Shown here: positions 8,337 through 16,207 of the stretch, in pieces
Layout: every line of letters starts with the position of its first letter
Position numbering within the stretch: position 1 is the stretch's first letter
Source: Brevundimonas aveniformis DSM 17977
GTDB lineage: Bacteria; Pseudomonadota; Alphaproteobacteria; Caulobacterales; Caulobacteraceae
Length of the DNA: 64,000 bases
Direction: 5' to 3'
Assembly: GCF_000428765.1 (NCBI RefSeq)
Contig: NZ_AUAO01000001.1
Location: 930,001 to 994,000 of the forward strand
Position numbers and translations under genes: made by a program
The notes under the pieces: generated by a model
What the model saw: only the letters and a program-made list of their open reading frames with translations
Databases searched by the model: none
What the model was told of the DNA's origin: nothing

Positions 8337-10223
8337 ATGTCTGAAGCGCTCAGCCGCGAAGACGAGGCGTTCGTCGCTGGACTGCGCCAGCGCCGCGAGT
8401 CCGTCATGGTGCGCGGTACCATCGTGGCGGTCGGAGCCTTCGCCTTTGAGCCGATCATTGGGAGTCTGACATCCCTGATCTGGGCCTCCACCTTCCTTGG
8501 TGTTCAGCTTTTTGAAGCCTGGCTGACAGGCCCCTATCGTCGTCCAGACCCAAAGCCGATGGGCACCGGGGCTCGTATTCTGGCCGTGCTCTGCCTCTTC
8601 CTGTCGAATACCGTCTATTGCTCGGTCGCCCTGATGATGTGGGGGCATGGCCTGCCCGGTGGGGCCTGTGCCATGCTGATCCTGGCCGGAGCCGCGGTCA
8701 GTGCCGTGATGAATACGGCAGGTTCACGCACCATTCTGGCGGCCAATTTGGCTCCCGCCGCCGCCTTCTTTGCGATGTCCCCCTGGCTCCTCCAGCAGGC
8801 GGGCGGTGATCCCAAGGCTGTTCTCACCCTGTCGCTGGCCTGTGTGATCTTCGCCGGCTTTGTGCTGGCGACTTACAATCAGACCCAGGTGATGGCCGAG
8901 GCCGAACGCCGCGCGCGCCGTACAGCCGAACATCGCCGGTCCGAGCTGGAAGGCGCTGCCGCCAGCAAGACGACCTTCATCGCCTCGGTCGGCCATGATC
9001 TGAGAACGCCGCTGTCCGCAATCCTGACGGGGGCGACAGAGATTCGCCGGACCGCCTCGGATGCGGCGGACCGCTCCAATGCCGAGCTCATTCTCGATGC
9101 CGGCGAGATGATGAACCGGTTGCTGGACGATCTGCTGGACCATTCCCGGCTGGAGGCCGGTCGGATGGAGATCGAACCGGTGGTTTTCAACCTGCGCGAT
9201 CTGATCGCGCGCGCCAGTCGTTTCTGGCAGGGTCAGGCCCGCGCCAAGGGCGTGCGTCTGGTGGTCGAAGGTGGCCGCTTCCTGCCGGATTGGGTTGAGG
9301 CGGACCCGGTCCGCGTGCGGCAGATCCTCAACAACCTGTTGTCCAATGCGGTGAAGTTCACCGACGAGGGCGAGGTCCGCGTGCGCCTGAACGCCTGGCC
9401 CGCCGAGGATGGTCGTCATGCCCTCGTCATTGAGGTCGCCGACACGGGCCAGGGCATGGATGCCGAGCAGCAGAAGCGCCTGTTCAATGCCTTTGATCAG
9501 ACCCGAAGTGGCGTCGCGCGCAGTCACGGGGGGTCGGGCCTGGGTATGTGGATCAGCCGCGGGCTGGCTCAGCTCATGGGCGGGCGCCTGACCGTGCGTA
9601 GCCAAAAGGGTGAGGGGACGACCTTCACCCTGGCGCTGGTCGTCGACGGTGCCGAAGCGCCGATCCTCATGCCCGTTCAGCCGGAGGTGCACCGCGTCGG
9701 TGCGGGCTTTACGCCCCTGGCCCCCGTTTTCAGAGCGGAGGAAACAGAACCTTCCGTCGTGTCGGAGCCGCTCGAGGTGGCGTCGTCAGATGTTCCGGAT
9801 GCTGACGAGGACGAACGTCCCTTGCGGGTTCTGGTGGTGGACGACCATGACATCAACCGCCGGGCCGTTCAGCTGATTCTGGCTCCGTTGGGCTGTGACA
9901 TTGCCCAGGCGGCTGACGGCAGGGCCGCCCTGGCCGCAGCTGAGGCCCAGCCTTTCGACGTCATCTTCATGGATGTGCGGATGCCGGAACTGGACGGACG
10001 AGAGACGACCCGCCGGTTGCGAGCCGTCGCAGGTCCCAATCAGTCCACCCCGGTGATCGCCGTGACCGCCGACACGGCACCCGAAGATGTCCGGGCCTGC
10101 GCTGAGGCCGGCATGACCTGGTTTGTCGGCAAGCCTTTGACGCCGGCTGCACTACTGGGCGCGCTCCAGGGGGTGCTGTCCGGTGAAAGCCGGTTTCACC
10201 ACGAAGACGTTCGTGCCGCCTGA
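8337..10223 (+). CDS. Hybrid sensor histidine kinase/response regulator
   Basis: 628 residues. Four to six hydrophobic segments occupy about residues 25-180, then a short coiled coil (AEAERRARRTAEHRRSE). The HisKA domain has the phospho-acceptor box SVGHDLRTPLSAIL at about residue 217. HATPase motifs follow: NNLLSNAVKFT (N box), DTGQGMDAEQQ (G1) and GGSGLGMWI (G2). After a ~50-residue linker is a receiver domain with VVDDHD, phospho-acceptor Asp in IFMDVRMPELDG, and the GKPLTP lysine. It has no periplasmic sensor domain of note, so the signal is probably sensed in the membrane. The Hpt partner and output regulator are not in the window. Confidence 0.93.
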   Translation: MSEALSREDEAFVAGLRQRRESVMVRGTIVAVGAFAFEPIIGSLTSLIWASTFLGVQLFEAWLTGPYRRPDPKPMGTGARILAVLCLFLSNTVYCSVALMMWGHGLPGGACAMLILAGAAVSAVMNTAGSRTILAANLAPAAAFFAMSPWLLQQAGGDPKAVLTLSLACVIFAGFVLATYNQTQVMAEAERRARRTAEHRRSELEGAAASKTTFIASVGHDLRTPLSAILTGATEIRRTASDAADRSNAELILDAGEMMNRLLDDLLDHSRLEAGRMEIEPVVFNLRDLIARASRFWQGQARAKGVRLVVEGGRFLPDWVEADPVRVRQILNNLLSNAVKFTDEGEVRVRLNAWPAEDGRHALVIEVADTGQGMDAEQQKRLFNAFDQTRSGVARSHGGSGLGMWISRGLAQLMGGRLTVRSQKGEGTTFTLALVVDGAEAPILMPVQPEVHRVGAGFTPLAPVFRAEETEPSVVSEPLEVASSDVPDADEDERPLRVLVVDDHDINRRAVQLILAPLGCDIAQAADGRAALAAAEAQPFDVIFMDVRMPELDGRETTRRLRAVAGPNQSTPVIAVTADTAPEDVRACAEAGMTWFVGKPLTPAALLGALQGVLSGESRFHHEDVRAA

Positions 10224-10235
10224 GGCGGCGGCACG
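10212..10235. terminator. Hairpin between convergent kinase and peroxiredoxin genes
   Basis: A 9-bp perfect stem CGTGCCGCC / GGCGGCACG with a 6-nt loop that contains the kinase stop codon. It sits between convergent genes and could end both transcripts. No clear T-run follows on either side, so termination is uncertain. Confidence 0.45.
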
Positions 10236-10248
10236 CGTGCGGTTCGAT

Positions 10249-10731
10249 CTAGAGCTGATCCAGCATGAATTCGGCCGACGAGACGCGGAATTCGCCGCCA
10301 TCTTCGACATTTAACGCCTTCACGACGCCGTCTTCGATGATCATCGAATAGCGTTGGGACCGGCCCCCCATTCCGAATTTGGACGCATCCATCTCCAGGC
10401 CCAGGGCCTTGGTGAAGTCGCCATTGCCGTCCGCCAGCATGATCACTTCGCCGTTGATGTCCTGATCGGCAGCCCAGGCCCCCATGACGAAGGCGTCATT
10501 CACCGACACACACGCGATCTGGTCGATGCCCTTGTCACGCAAGGCACCGGCCCGATCCCGGAAGCCCGGAAGGTGGCGAGCCGAGCACGTCGGGGTAAAA
10601 GCTCCCGGCACGGCGAACAGGGCGGTCGTCTTTCCTGCGAACAGCGCATCGGTCTGAACCGCCTGGGGCCCGTCTTCGCCCATGGTCATCAGGGTTGCCG
10701 AGGGAACCTTGTCGCCGATGTTGATGGTCAT
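10249..10731 (-). CDS. Peroxiredoxin (Prx5/AhpE-like, glutaredoxin-type)
   Basis: 160-residue thiol peroxidase of the Prx5 group, which reduces H2O2 and organic hydroperoxides in the cytoplasm. The peroxidatic cysteine lies in GAFTPTCSARHLPGF, with the conserved P-x-x-x-(T/S)-x-x-C context. The C-terminal strand RYSMIIEDGVVKALNVEDGG is typical. The start at MTINIGDKVPSATL is chosen over an upstream one that would add 26 unrelated residues and leave only 78 nt less for the divergent yqgE promoter. Only one cysteine is clearly catalytic, suggesting a 1-Cys cycle with glutathione/glutaredoxin. Confidence 0.94.
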   Translation of the reverse strand: MTINIGDKVPSATLMTMGEDGPQAVQTDALFAGKTTALFAVPGAFTPTCSARHLPGFRDRAGALRDKGIDQIACVSVNDAFVMGAWAADQDINGEVIMLADGNGDFTKALGLEMDASKFGMGGRSQRYSMIIEDGVVKALNVEDGGEFRVSSAEFMLDQL

Positions 10732-10850
10732 GCCGCTCTCCGTCTTGGGCCAGGCCGGTCCGTCAGCGGCCGACGGCTCCGACATAGGTGTCACAGGCCA
10801 CGAATCCAAGACGGCTTGTCGTTGGGAGCGCGGATCGCCATCATCGCGGC

Positions 10851-11420
10851 GTGTCCCATTCGTCCAGCCTCGTCGGCCGATTGCTTCTGGCCATGCCGAA
10901 TATCGGTGACCCGCGTTTCGAACAGGCGGTGATTCTGATCTGTGCCCACGATGAGACGCATGCCATGGGTCTGCGTCTCAATGAGCCGCAGGGCGACCTC
11001 AGCCTCGGGCATCTGTTCGACAGGCTGGAGATCGGAGCCATGCCGCTTCACCGGGATCAGCGCGTCCTGGTCGGTGGGCCGGTCGAGACAGAGCGCGGCT
11101 TCGTCCTGCACACGGACGACTGTTTTGACCCGACGGCTTCGCTGGCCATCGACGGCGGCCTGGCGGTAACCGCGACCCGGGAGGTACTGTTGGCCATGAC
11201 AGACCCCGCCACCGCCCCACGCCGCTCGGTGCTGGCGCTCGGCTATGCAGGCTGGGGCGAGGGTCAGTTGGAAACCGAACTGGTCGAGAATGCCTGGCTG
11301 GCCGGGGAGCCGGAAGACGACATCCTGTTCGATGCGGATCACGAAACGAAGTGGGCTCGTGCGATGGCGCGGATCGGCGTCGATGTGGTGCATCTGTCCG
11401 GCGACATCGGCCGGGCCTGA
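10851..11420 (+). CDS. YqgE/AlgH family protein
   Basis: About 189 residues. The family signature is clear: LVGRLLLAMPNIGDPRFEQAVILICAHDETHAMGLRLN (split here as LLLAMPNIGDPRF and ICAHDETHAMG), then VLVGGPVETERGFVLH and LGYAGWGEGQLETEL. The molecular role of the family is not established; members are conserved cytosolic alpha/beta proteins. The GTG at 10851 puts the conserved block five to eight residues from the N-terminus, as in the family. A GTG at 10788 would add 21 residues with no family match, so I prefer 10851. It is divergent from the peroxiredoxin. Confidence 0.88.
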   Translation: MSHSSSLVGRLLLAMPNIGDPRFEQAVILICAHDETHAMGLRLNEPQGDLSLGHLFDRLEIGAMPLHRDQRVLVGGPVETERGFVLHTDDCFDPTASLAIDGGLAVTATREVLLAMTDPATAPRRSVLALGYAGWGEGQLETELVENAWLAGEPEDDILFDADHETKWARAMARIGVDVVHLSGDIGRA

Positions 11421-11529
11421 CGGCGACCTATTCGGTCGAAAACTTGCGACAATTTAATCCACCTTTCGCGCTTGTAACTGGAGCTCGCCACCGGTCGTCC
11501 GCATGCCTGTCTGCGACAGGGAGACGAGT

Positions 11530-13593
11530 ATGCGCATTGAGTTCATGGCGACAGGGGTCGCGGCCGTTCTGGCAACCGTTGCCGGGCCGGCCTGGGCCCA
11601 GGACACCGTGGGTACGGACCCCGTGGCCCCGCGTGCGACGGCCCCTGAAGGCGTAACGATCTTCGACGCGACCTTCTTTGCCGCCAACCAGCCGAACTCG
11701 GCCATGGATATGGTCGACCGGGTTCCGGGTTTTTCGTTCGACGAAGGAGACAATGTCCGGGGGCTGGGCGGAACGGCACCCAATGTCCTAGTCGATGGGC
11801 GGCGTCCGGCTTCGAAGTCGGAGCCCATGGAAGACACGCTGCGGCGTATCCCTGCAGGGCAGGTCCTGCGCCTGGAACTGATCCGCGGTGGCGCGCCCGG
11901 CATCGACATGCAGGGACAGCCCGTGGTGGTCAATGTGGTTCGCGTGCCGGGAGCCGGCGGCAACACGACCTGGGCGGTGGCTTCGGGCTGGTATCAGGAT
12001 GGCCGGACGACACCGGCCATGCGCTTCGAGGGGGCGCGGCCCCTGTCCGGTGACCGACGTTTCGAATGGTCCAGCCTGATCTACACCTTCCTTGATGACG
12101 GTGCGGGTGAAGGCCCCCGGCAGCGTTACGACAGCACCGGCAGCCTGATCCGAGATGGATACTCGGATGAAACGGCGGGCGGGCGCGGTGGCACCTTCTC
12201 CGCCGGCTGGCAGCAGAATCTGGGGGGTGGCCGTCTCGCCCTCAACAGCCGACTTCAGGTCGAGGACTATGACTACGCGCTGGAGGATGCCGTTTTTGCG
12301 CCGGTGCCCGGTTCGCTGATCGTCGAGGATGATTACGCCCAGACCAATGGCGAGATCGGGGTGAACTGGCAGCGCCCCCTGGGCGAACAATGGCGACTGG
12401 AGGCCGTCGGCATCCAGCGTCTGCGCGGCTCGGACTTTGCCAGTGTCTTCAATACGGGAGCCAGCGACGGGGAGTTCACGGAGGACTCGACGTCGGGTGA
12501 ATCCATCGGTCGTTTGACCCTGCGTCAGACACGCACTCCGACCTGGTCGCTGGAAGGCGGCGGCGAGATGGCGTTCAACTTCCTTGAGAGTGCCACGACC
12601 TACACCGAGAACGGTGTCCCCATTGTCCTGCCCTTCTCCGACGTTCGGGTTGAAGAGCTGCGCGGCGAGGTGTTCGCCACCTCGACCTGGCGGCCCACGA
12701 GCCAGTGGAGTTTGGAGCTGGGGATGCGGGCTGAGGTATCCACCATCACCCAGTCGGGGGACACCAATCTCGAGCGATCCTTCTTCTATCCCAAGCCCCG
12801 CGCTCTGGTGACCTGGACCCTGAACGAAGAAAACCAGATACGTCTGCGGCTTGAACGCGAAGTGGGCCAGTTGGATTTCGGCGACTTTGTCTCGTCGGCC
12901 GGCTTCACAAACGGTGTCGTCACCGCCGGCAATTCGGATCTGGAACCCGACAAGACCTGGGTGGCCGAGTTGGCCTGGGAGCGTAGCTTCTGGGACGAGG
13001 GGTCGCTGGTTGTCACCCTGGCCCATGAAGAGATCACCGACGCTTCGGATCGGGTGCCGATCTTCACCCTGACCGACGTTTTCGACGCGCCGGGCAATAT
13101 CGGCGACGGAACCGAAGACAGCCTCGGTATCGACCTGACCGTGCCGCTCGGGCGTCTCGGAATCGCCGGCGGTCGGGTGCGGTTCCGCGGCGAATGGTCG
13201 GTCAGCGAGGTCCGTGATCCGACGACCGGTGCGCTTCGGCGTATGTCAGGCCAAGAACCGTTCGAGGGCGAGATCAACTTCACCCAGGCCCTACCGCAGT
13301 GGAATCTGCAATGGGGTGGCAACGCCTTCCTCGGGTTCACGGAGCGGCACTATCGGTTCGACACCGTCGAGACGATCGAGTTGGAGCCCTGGTACAACCT
13401 GTTTGCCGAGTGGCGCCATCGTCCCGACCTGTCGTTCCGCGTGGAGCTTCAGAACCTCTCGGGTCGCAATTTCATTCGCACGCGCGAGGTCTATGCCGGG
13501 CCGCGGGACGTTTCGCCGGTCGCCTTCACCGAGACGCGGGATCTGAACTTCGACCCCTTCATCTATTTCCGGATACGTCGCACCTGGGGGTAA
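11530..13593 (+). CDS. TonB-dependent receptor
   Basis: 687 residues with a signal peptide ending GPAWAQ (about residue 23). The plug domain covers roughly residues 40-135, with the DMVDRVPGFSFDEGDNVRGLGG and NVLVDGRRP motifs, followed by a ~550-residue beta-barrel rich in alternating aromatic strands. The start ATG at 11530 has GGGAGACGAG just ahead. It is an outer-membrane importer driven by TonB-ExbBD. The ligand is unknown. The nearby PiuC-type dioxygenase and Fur-like box favour an iron or siderophore substrate, but other TonB receptors of this group take sugars or cofactors. The final residues (RIRRTWG) lack the usual terminal Phe. Confidence 0.9.
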   Translation: MRIEFMATGVAAVLATVAGPAWAQDTVGTDPVAPRATAPEGVTIFDATFFAANQPNSAMDMVDRVPGFSFDEGDNVRGLGGTAPNVLVDGRRPASKSEPMEDTLRRIPAGQVLRLELIRGGAPGIDMQGQPVVVNVVRVPGAGGNTTWAVASGWYQDGRTTPAMRFEGARPLSGDRRFEWSSLIYTFLDDGAGEGPRQRYDSTGSLIRDGYSDETAGGRGGTFSAGWQQNLGGGRLALNSRLQVEDYDYALEDAVFAPVPGSLIVEDDYAQTNGEIGVNWQRPLGEQWRLEAVGIQRLRGSDFASVFNTGASDGEFTEDSTSGESIGRLTLRQTRTPTWSLEGGGEMAFNFLESATTYTENGVPIVLPFSDVRVEELRGEVFATSTWRPTSQWSLELGMRAEVSTITQSGDTNLERSFFYPKPRALVTWTLNEENQIRLRLEREVGQLDFGDFVSSAGFTNGVVTAGNSDLEPDKTWVAELAWERSFWDEGSLVVTLAHEEITDASDRVPIFTLTDVFDAPGNIGDGTEDSLGIDLTVPLGRLGIAGGRVRFRGEWSVSEVRDPTTGALRRMSGQEPFEGEINFTQALPQWNLQWGGNAFLGFTERHYRFDTVETIELEPWYNLFAEWRHRPDLSFRVELQNLSGRNFIRTREVYAGPRDVSPVAFTETRDLNFDPFIYFRIRRTWG

Positions 13594-13608
13594 CCGCCCC
13601 GTTCGCCG

Positions 13609-13917
13609 TTAGCCCGCGGGATCGGTTCGACTGCCTTGCATTCGCTGGATCGTGTCCCGGGCTTGATCGCGGGTTGCACGCCGGTCCCCGACGGTCTGGC
13701 AGACCCGCTCGCGACGGTTGGAGCCCTGGACTCGACGCCAATCACAGATGACGCGGTCAAGATTGCCGCCATCGCCCGAGCGTTCACCCTCGCTGACCTC
13801 ATTGTCGCGGTCTTCCGCCTGTTGGGCCTCAGTCTGGGGAGGCTCTGGCCGCTCTGCCTCGGGTGGGGGTTGCAGGCCTGACGCAAACAGACCGATTGCT
13901 GCAAGCGTAACAATCAT
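13609..13917 (-). CDS. Small secreted protein, hypothetical
   Basis: 102 residues. The N-terminus MIVTLAAIGLFASGLQ is hydrophobic and signal-like. A Pro/Glu-rich linker covers residues 17-50. The C-terminal part has ICDWRRVQGSNRRERVCQ, two cysteines 15 apart that could form a disulfide, and then a basic RDQARDTIQRMQ helix. The ATG at 13915-13917 has AAGGA about 8 nt upstream; a longer frame to 14241 would run into the dioxygenase gene. It converges with the TonB receptor. Function unknown; I recognise only the general layout of small secreted proteins. Confidence 0.65.
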   Translation of the reverse strand: MIVTLAAIGLFASGLQPPPEAERPEPPQTEAQQAEDRDNEVSEGERSGDGGNLDRVICDWRRVQGSNRRERVCQTVGDRRATRDQARDTIQRMQGSRTDPAG

Positions 13918-13984
13918 TCCAGCGATCCTTGATGGATTCCTTGGGTCACTTTGCGCCCAATTCGAGGGGCATCCAAGGCCTGTT

Positions 13985-14647
13985 CTAGGGGGTGCCCCAC
14001 AGACGCAGCAGCACGCCGATCGACTTGTCGAGTAGCAAGCGGGTGTCGCCTGCGGGTGTGGCAGAGCGCACACGTTCCAGGTCGAACAGAAGCTCCCGCT
14101 GGTCGTCGCGCCGGACGAGGCTCTCGATCCAGCCGACCGCGGCCAGACGTTCTCCGCGCGTGACCGGGGTGACCTGATGAAGCTGCCCCGTCGCATACAG
14201 CACCGCGTCGCCTGCCCTTGGCCGATGTTCGCGCTCTCCATCCAGCCCGTCGAGCATCAGCGCCCCGCCCTCGTAGGTGTCGGGGTCCGACAGGAACAGG
14301 GTAAAGCTCATGTCGGTTCTGAGCCGCCCGCCGTCCTCAGCGGCCATGAAGGCATCGTCAGTATGCACCCCATAGGCGTCACCGAGCTGGTAGCGGGAAA
14401 ACATGATCCGCGACCAGGCGGCGGGTCGGGCATAGGCCGCAAAGACCGGATGCCGCGTCAAGGCATCGCGCACGAACCGCCGCAGGGGTTCGGCCCCCGG
14501 ATCAGCGCCGACCGCCTGTTGGTTGTGCTTGACCTTGCGCGCAATTGGCCCGGCGGTGGCCTTGCCGTCCTGGAAGGGGATCGCCGCCAGCCCCTCTCGC
14601 ACCCGCGCCACATCTTCGGGAGTTAGAACCTGAGCCAGTGTCAGCAT
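13985..14647 (-). CDS. Fe(II)/2-oxoglutarate-dependent dioxygenase, PiuC/YbiX (PKHD-type)
   Basis: 220 residues. The iron facial triad is visible: His and Asp in GVHTDDAFM and the distal His in YATGQLHQVTPVTRGERLAAVGW, with the Arg that binds 2-oxoglutarate. The N-terminus MLTLAQVLTPEDVARVREGL matches the family, so the start is set at 14647; the frame could extend 12 residues further. PiuC genes typically sit next to TonB-dependent iron-siderophore receptors, as here about 400 nt from the receptor gene. A Fur-like box lies 46 nt upstream of its start. Its physiological substrate is not known. Confidence 0.92.
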   Translation of the reverse strand: MLTLAQVLTPEDVARVREGLAAIPFQDGKATAGPIARKVKHNQQAVGADPGAEPLRRFVRDALTRHPVFAAYARPAAWSRIMFSRYQLGDAYGVHTDDAFMAAEDGGRLRTDMSFTLFLSDPDTYEGGALMLDGLDGEREHRPRAGDAVLYATGQLHQVTPVTRGERLAAVGWIESLVRRDDQRELLFDLERVRSATPAGDTRLLLDKSIGVLLRLWGTP

Positions 14648-14692
14648 GGGTGGATCGTTCGCCCATTCCTCTCGAGGGCGCAAGGCCTTTGG

Positions 14693-14711
14693 TGAGAATG
14701 ACTTGCAAAGT
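14693..14711. promoter_or_regulatory. Putative Fur box
   Basis: TGAGAATGACTTGCAAAGT lies between the divergent piuC-type gene and a lipoprotein gene. Read on the other strand it is ACTTTGCAAGTCATTCTCA, which resembles Fur-bound sites (TTGCAA...CATTCTCA) in alphaproteobacteria. It lies 46 nt from one start and 47 nt from the other, so it could control both. Confidence 0.6.
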
Positions 14712-14757
14712 AATCGTGGAGGGGTAGGGTCGCGCCAACATTCAGGAGATACGTCCC

Positions 14758-15516
14758 ATGACCTTCCGTCCCAAGCTCTGGATCACTCTGGGGGCCACCC
14801 TGGCGCTGACAGCCGCCTGTTCCGAACAGGGGCATCCGGGCGGGGAGACGGGTGGCGAGTCGGGCGGCGAGGGTGGCGCGGCCGCCCAGGGCGAGAATGA
14901 GGGTGGCGGCGGTGCCGGCGTTGGCGAAGCCGGGGCCGCAGCGGGCTATGCCGGTGTTCCGGCTGACAGTCTTCTGGCGCTTCGCATCGCGCATCTGAAG
15001 GGTTTCTTCCTGGTCGCCCAACGGGCCCAGGCCGTTGAGGGTGATGCCTCGGCGGCGGCTCTGGCCGGTCAGGGGCTGGCCGAGGTCTATGATCCGTCGC
15101 CGGCGGCTTTTGGCGACGCCAATCTCGACGCAGCCGTTCTGAGGCGCGCTGCGGAAACAGGCTCGGAGGCCGACCTGGCCGCGGCCGTTGCGGCGCTCGA
15201 GGCCGCCCAGACCGCTGCCGGCGGCAATGCCGGTGTCGTGGTCGGGGCTCTGTCTGATATCTCGGCCGGCCTCTATCGCGAGATCGCGGTCGATGGCGCG
15301 GTGGATCCCGTCGAATACCAACACGCCCTGGGTGCCGCCATGGCGGCGCAGGCGACCGCTCAGGCCGCAGGGCTGCCTGCTCAGACGCTTTCCGACACCC
15401 AGGCGCTCGTCGCCATGTGGCGCGGTGTGACCGCGCCGGACGAGGCGTCGACGCTCACTCCGGCCGGTCAGGTCCAGGCCCAGGCGTCGCGTATTCGACT
15501 GGCCGTGGGGTCTTAG
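14758..15516 (+). CDS. Putative lipoprotein, helical, possibly iron-regulated
   Basis: 252 residues. The signal peptide ends in the lipobox LTAAC (Cys at about residue 20), followed by a Gly/Glu/Ala-rich flexible stretch of ~45 residues. From residue 65 the chain is Ala-rich and strongly helical (PADSLLALRIAHLKGFFLVAQ, EADLAAAVAALEAAQTAA, YQHALGAAMAAQATAQAAG). GGAG lies 10 nt before the ATG. It looks like a membrane-anchored helical bundle, which might bind a ligand, but I recognise no family. A Fur-like box sits in its promoter, shared with piuC. The 3' end overlaps the next convergent gene by 4 nt. Confidence 0.75.
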   Translation: MTFRPKLWITLGATLALTAACSEQGHPGGETGGESGGEGGAAAQGENEGGGGAGVGEAGAAAGYAGVPADSLLALRIAHLKGFFLVAQRAQAVEGDASAAALAGQGLAEVYDPSPAAFGDANLDAAVLRRAAETGSEADLAAAVAALEAAQTAAGGNAGVVVGALSDISAGLYREIAVDGAVDPVEYQHALGAAMAAQATAQAAGLPAQTLSDTQALVAMWRGVTAPDEASTLTPAGQVQAQASRIRLAVGS

Positions 15517-15983
15517 GCCTCGGCGGTACAGATGATTTGATTTCGCCCCTCGGTATCCGCTGGGGCGAAGTCGAACGCCAGCTCGATGGTCTGGCCCTCG
15601 GAATTGATTCGCCCTCGGGTCACGCGCCGGACCTCGCCGTCGATGACGGCGAGATCACCCTCGACCTCGATCCGCCGGTTCTCGCTGACGCTCAAGGTGC
15701 CTTCCTTGCGGCCCTCTCCCTTGACGATCAGGGTGTAGATGTCGGTGTTGACGCCCATTGTCCCGTAGGGGGTGTCGAGGTCCCGGTTTGGCCCGATCAG
15801 GGTGCAGGCATAGTCCCGCTGGGGCAGGCGATTGCGGCCCGCCATGGCATCGACCAGCTCGGTCGCCTCGCCGGCGGTCGCCCGCGCATCGCCGTCTGAT
15901 CCCGGACGCTCGTTCCCCAGGCCGGGAATGTCACAGCCGACCAAAGCCATCATGGCTATGCCGACGAACAGAATGTGTTTCAT
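15513..15983 (-). CDS. Putative lipoprotein, hypothetical
   Basis: 156 residues. Signal peptide with lipobox ALVGC (Cys about residue 17). The mature part is predicted beta-rich (DIYTLIVKGEGRKEGTLSVSENRRIEVEGDLAVIDGEVRRVTRGRI read as alternating strands). Three cysteines remain: the lipobox, YACTLIGP and IICTAEA, so the last two may form a disulfide. No family recognised. It converges with the upstream lipoprotein, overlapping its stop by 4 nt. Confidence 0.75.
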   Translation of the reverse strand: MKHILFVGIAMMALVGCDIPGLGNERPGSDGDARATAGEATELVDAMAGRNRLPQRDYACTLIGPNRDLDTPYGTMGVNTDIYTLIVKGEGRKEGTLSVSENRRIEVEGDLAVIDGEVRRVTRGRINSEGQTIELAFDFAPADTEGRNQIICTAEA

Positions 15984-16207
15984 GCGCCGCCTCCACAGCT
16001 GAGGTTAGCGCGCCCACGACCCGCCGCAACCTTGATTTCCTGACGGCATTGGCTCATAAGCCGCCGCTTCCGGCGCAAGTGAACCCTCGCGCCTCCCTCG
16101 ACACGACCCCATCTTCCGGTTCCCGGGATGTTGGCTGAGGTCGAGGAGGACCCCCGTCGACGCGAACGTCCACGGGGGCTGAGGGCGTTTGAGCCATAGG
16201 AGAAGAG

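Noticed and set aside
13609..14241. Longer form of the small secreted protein
   Set aside because: The extra 108 residues overlap the dioxygenase gene; the ATG at 13915-13917 gives a signal peptide and a ribosome site.
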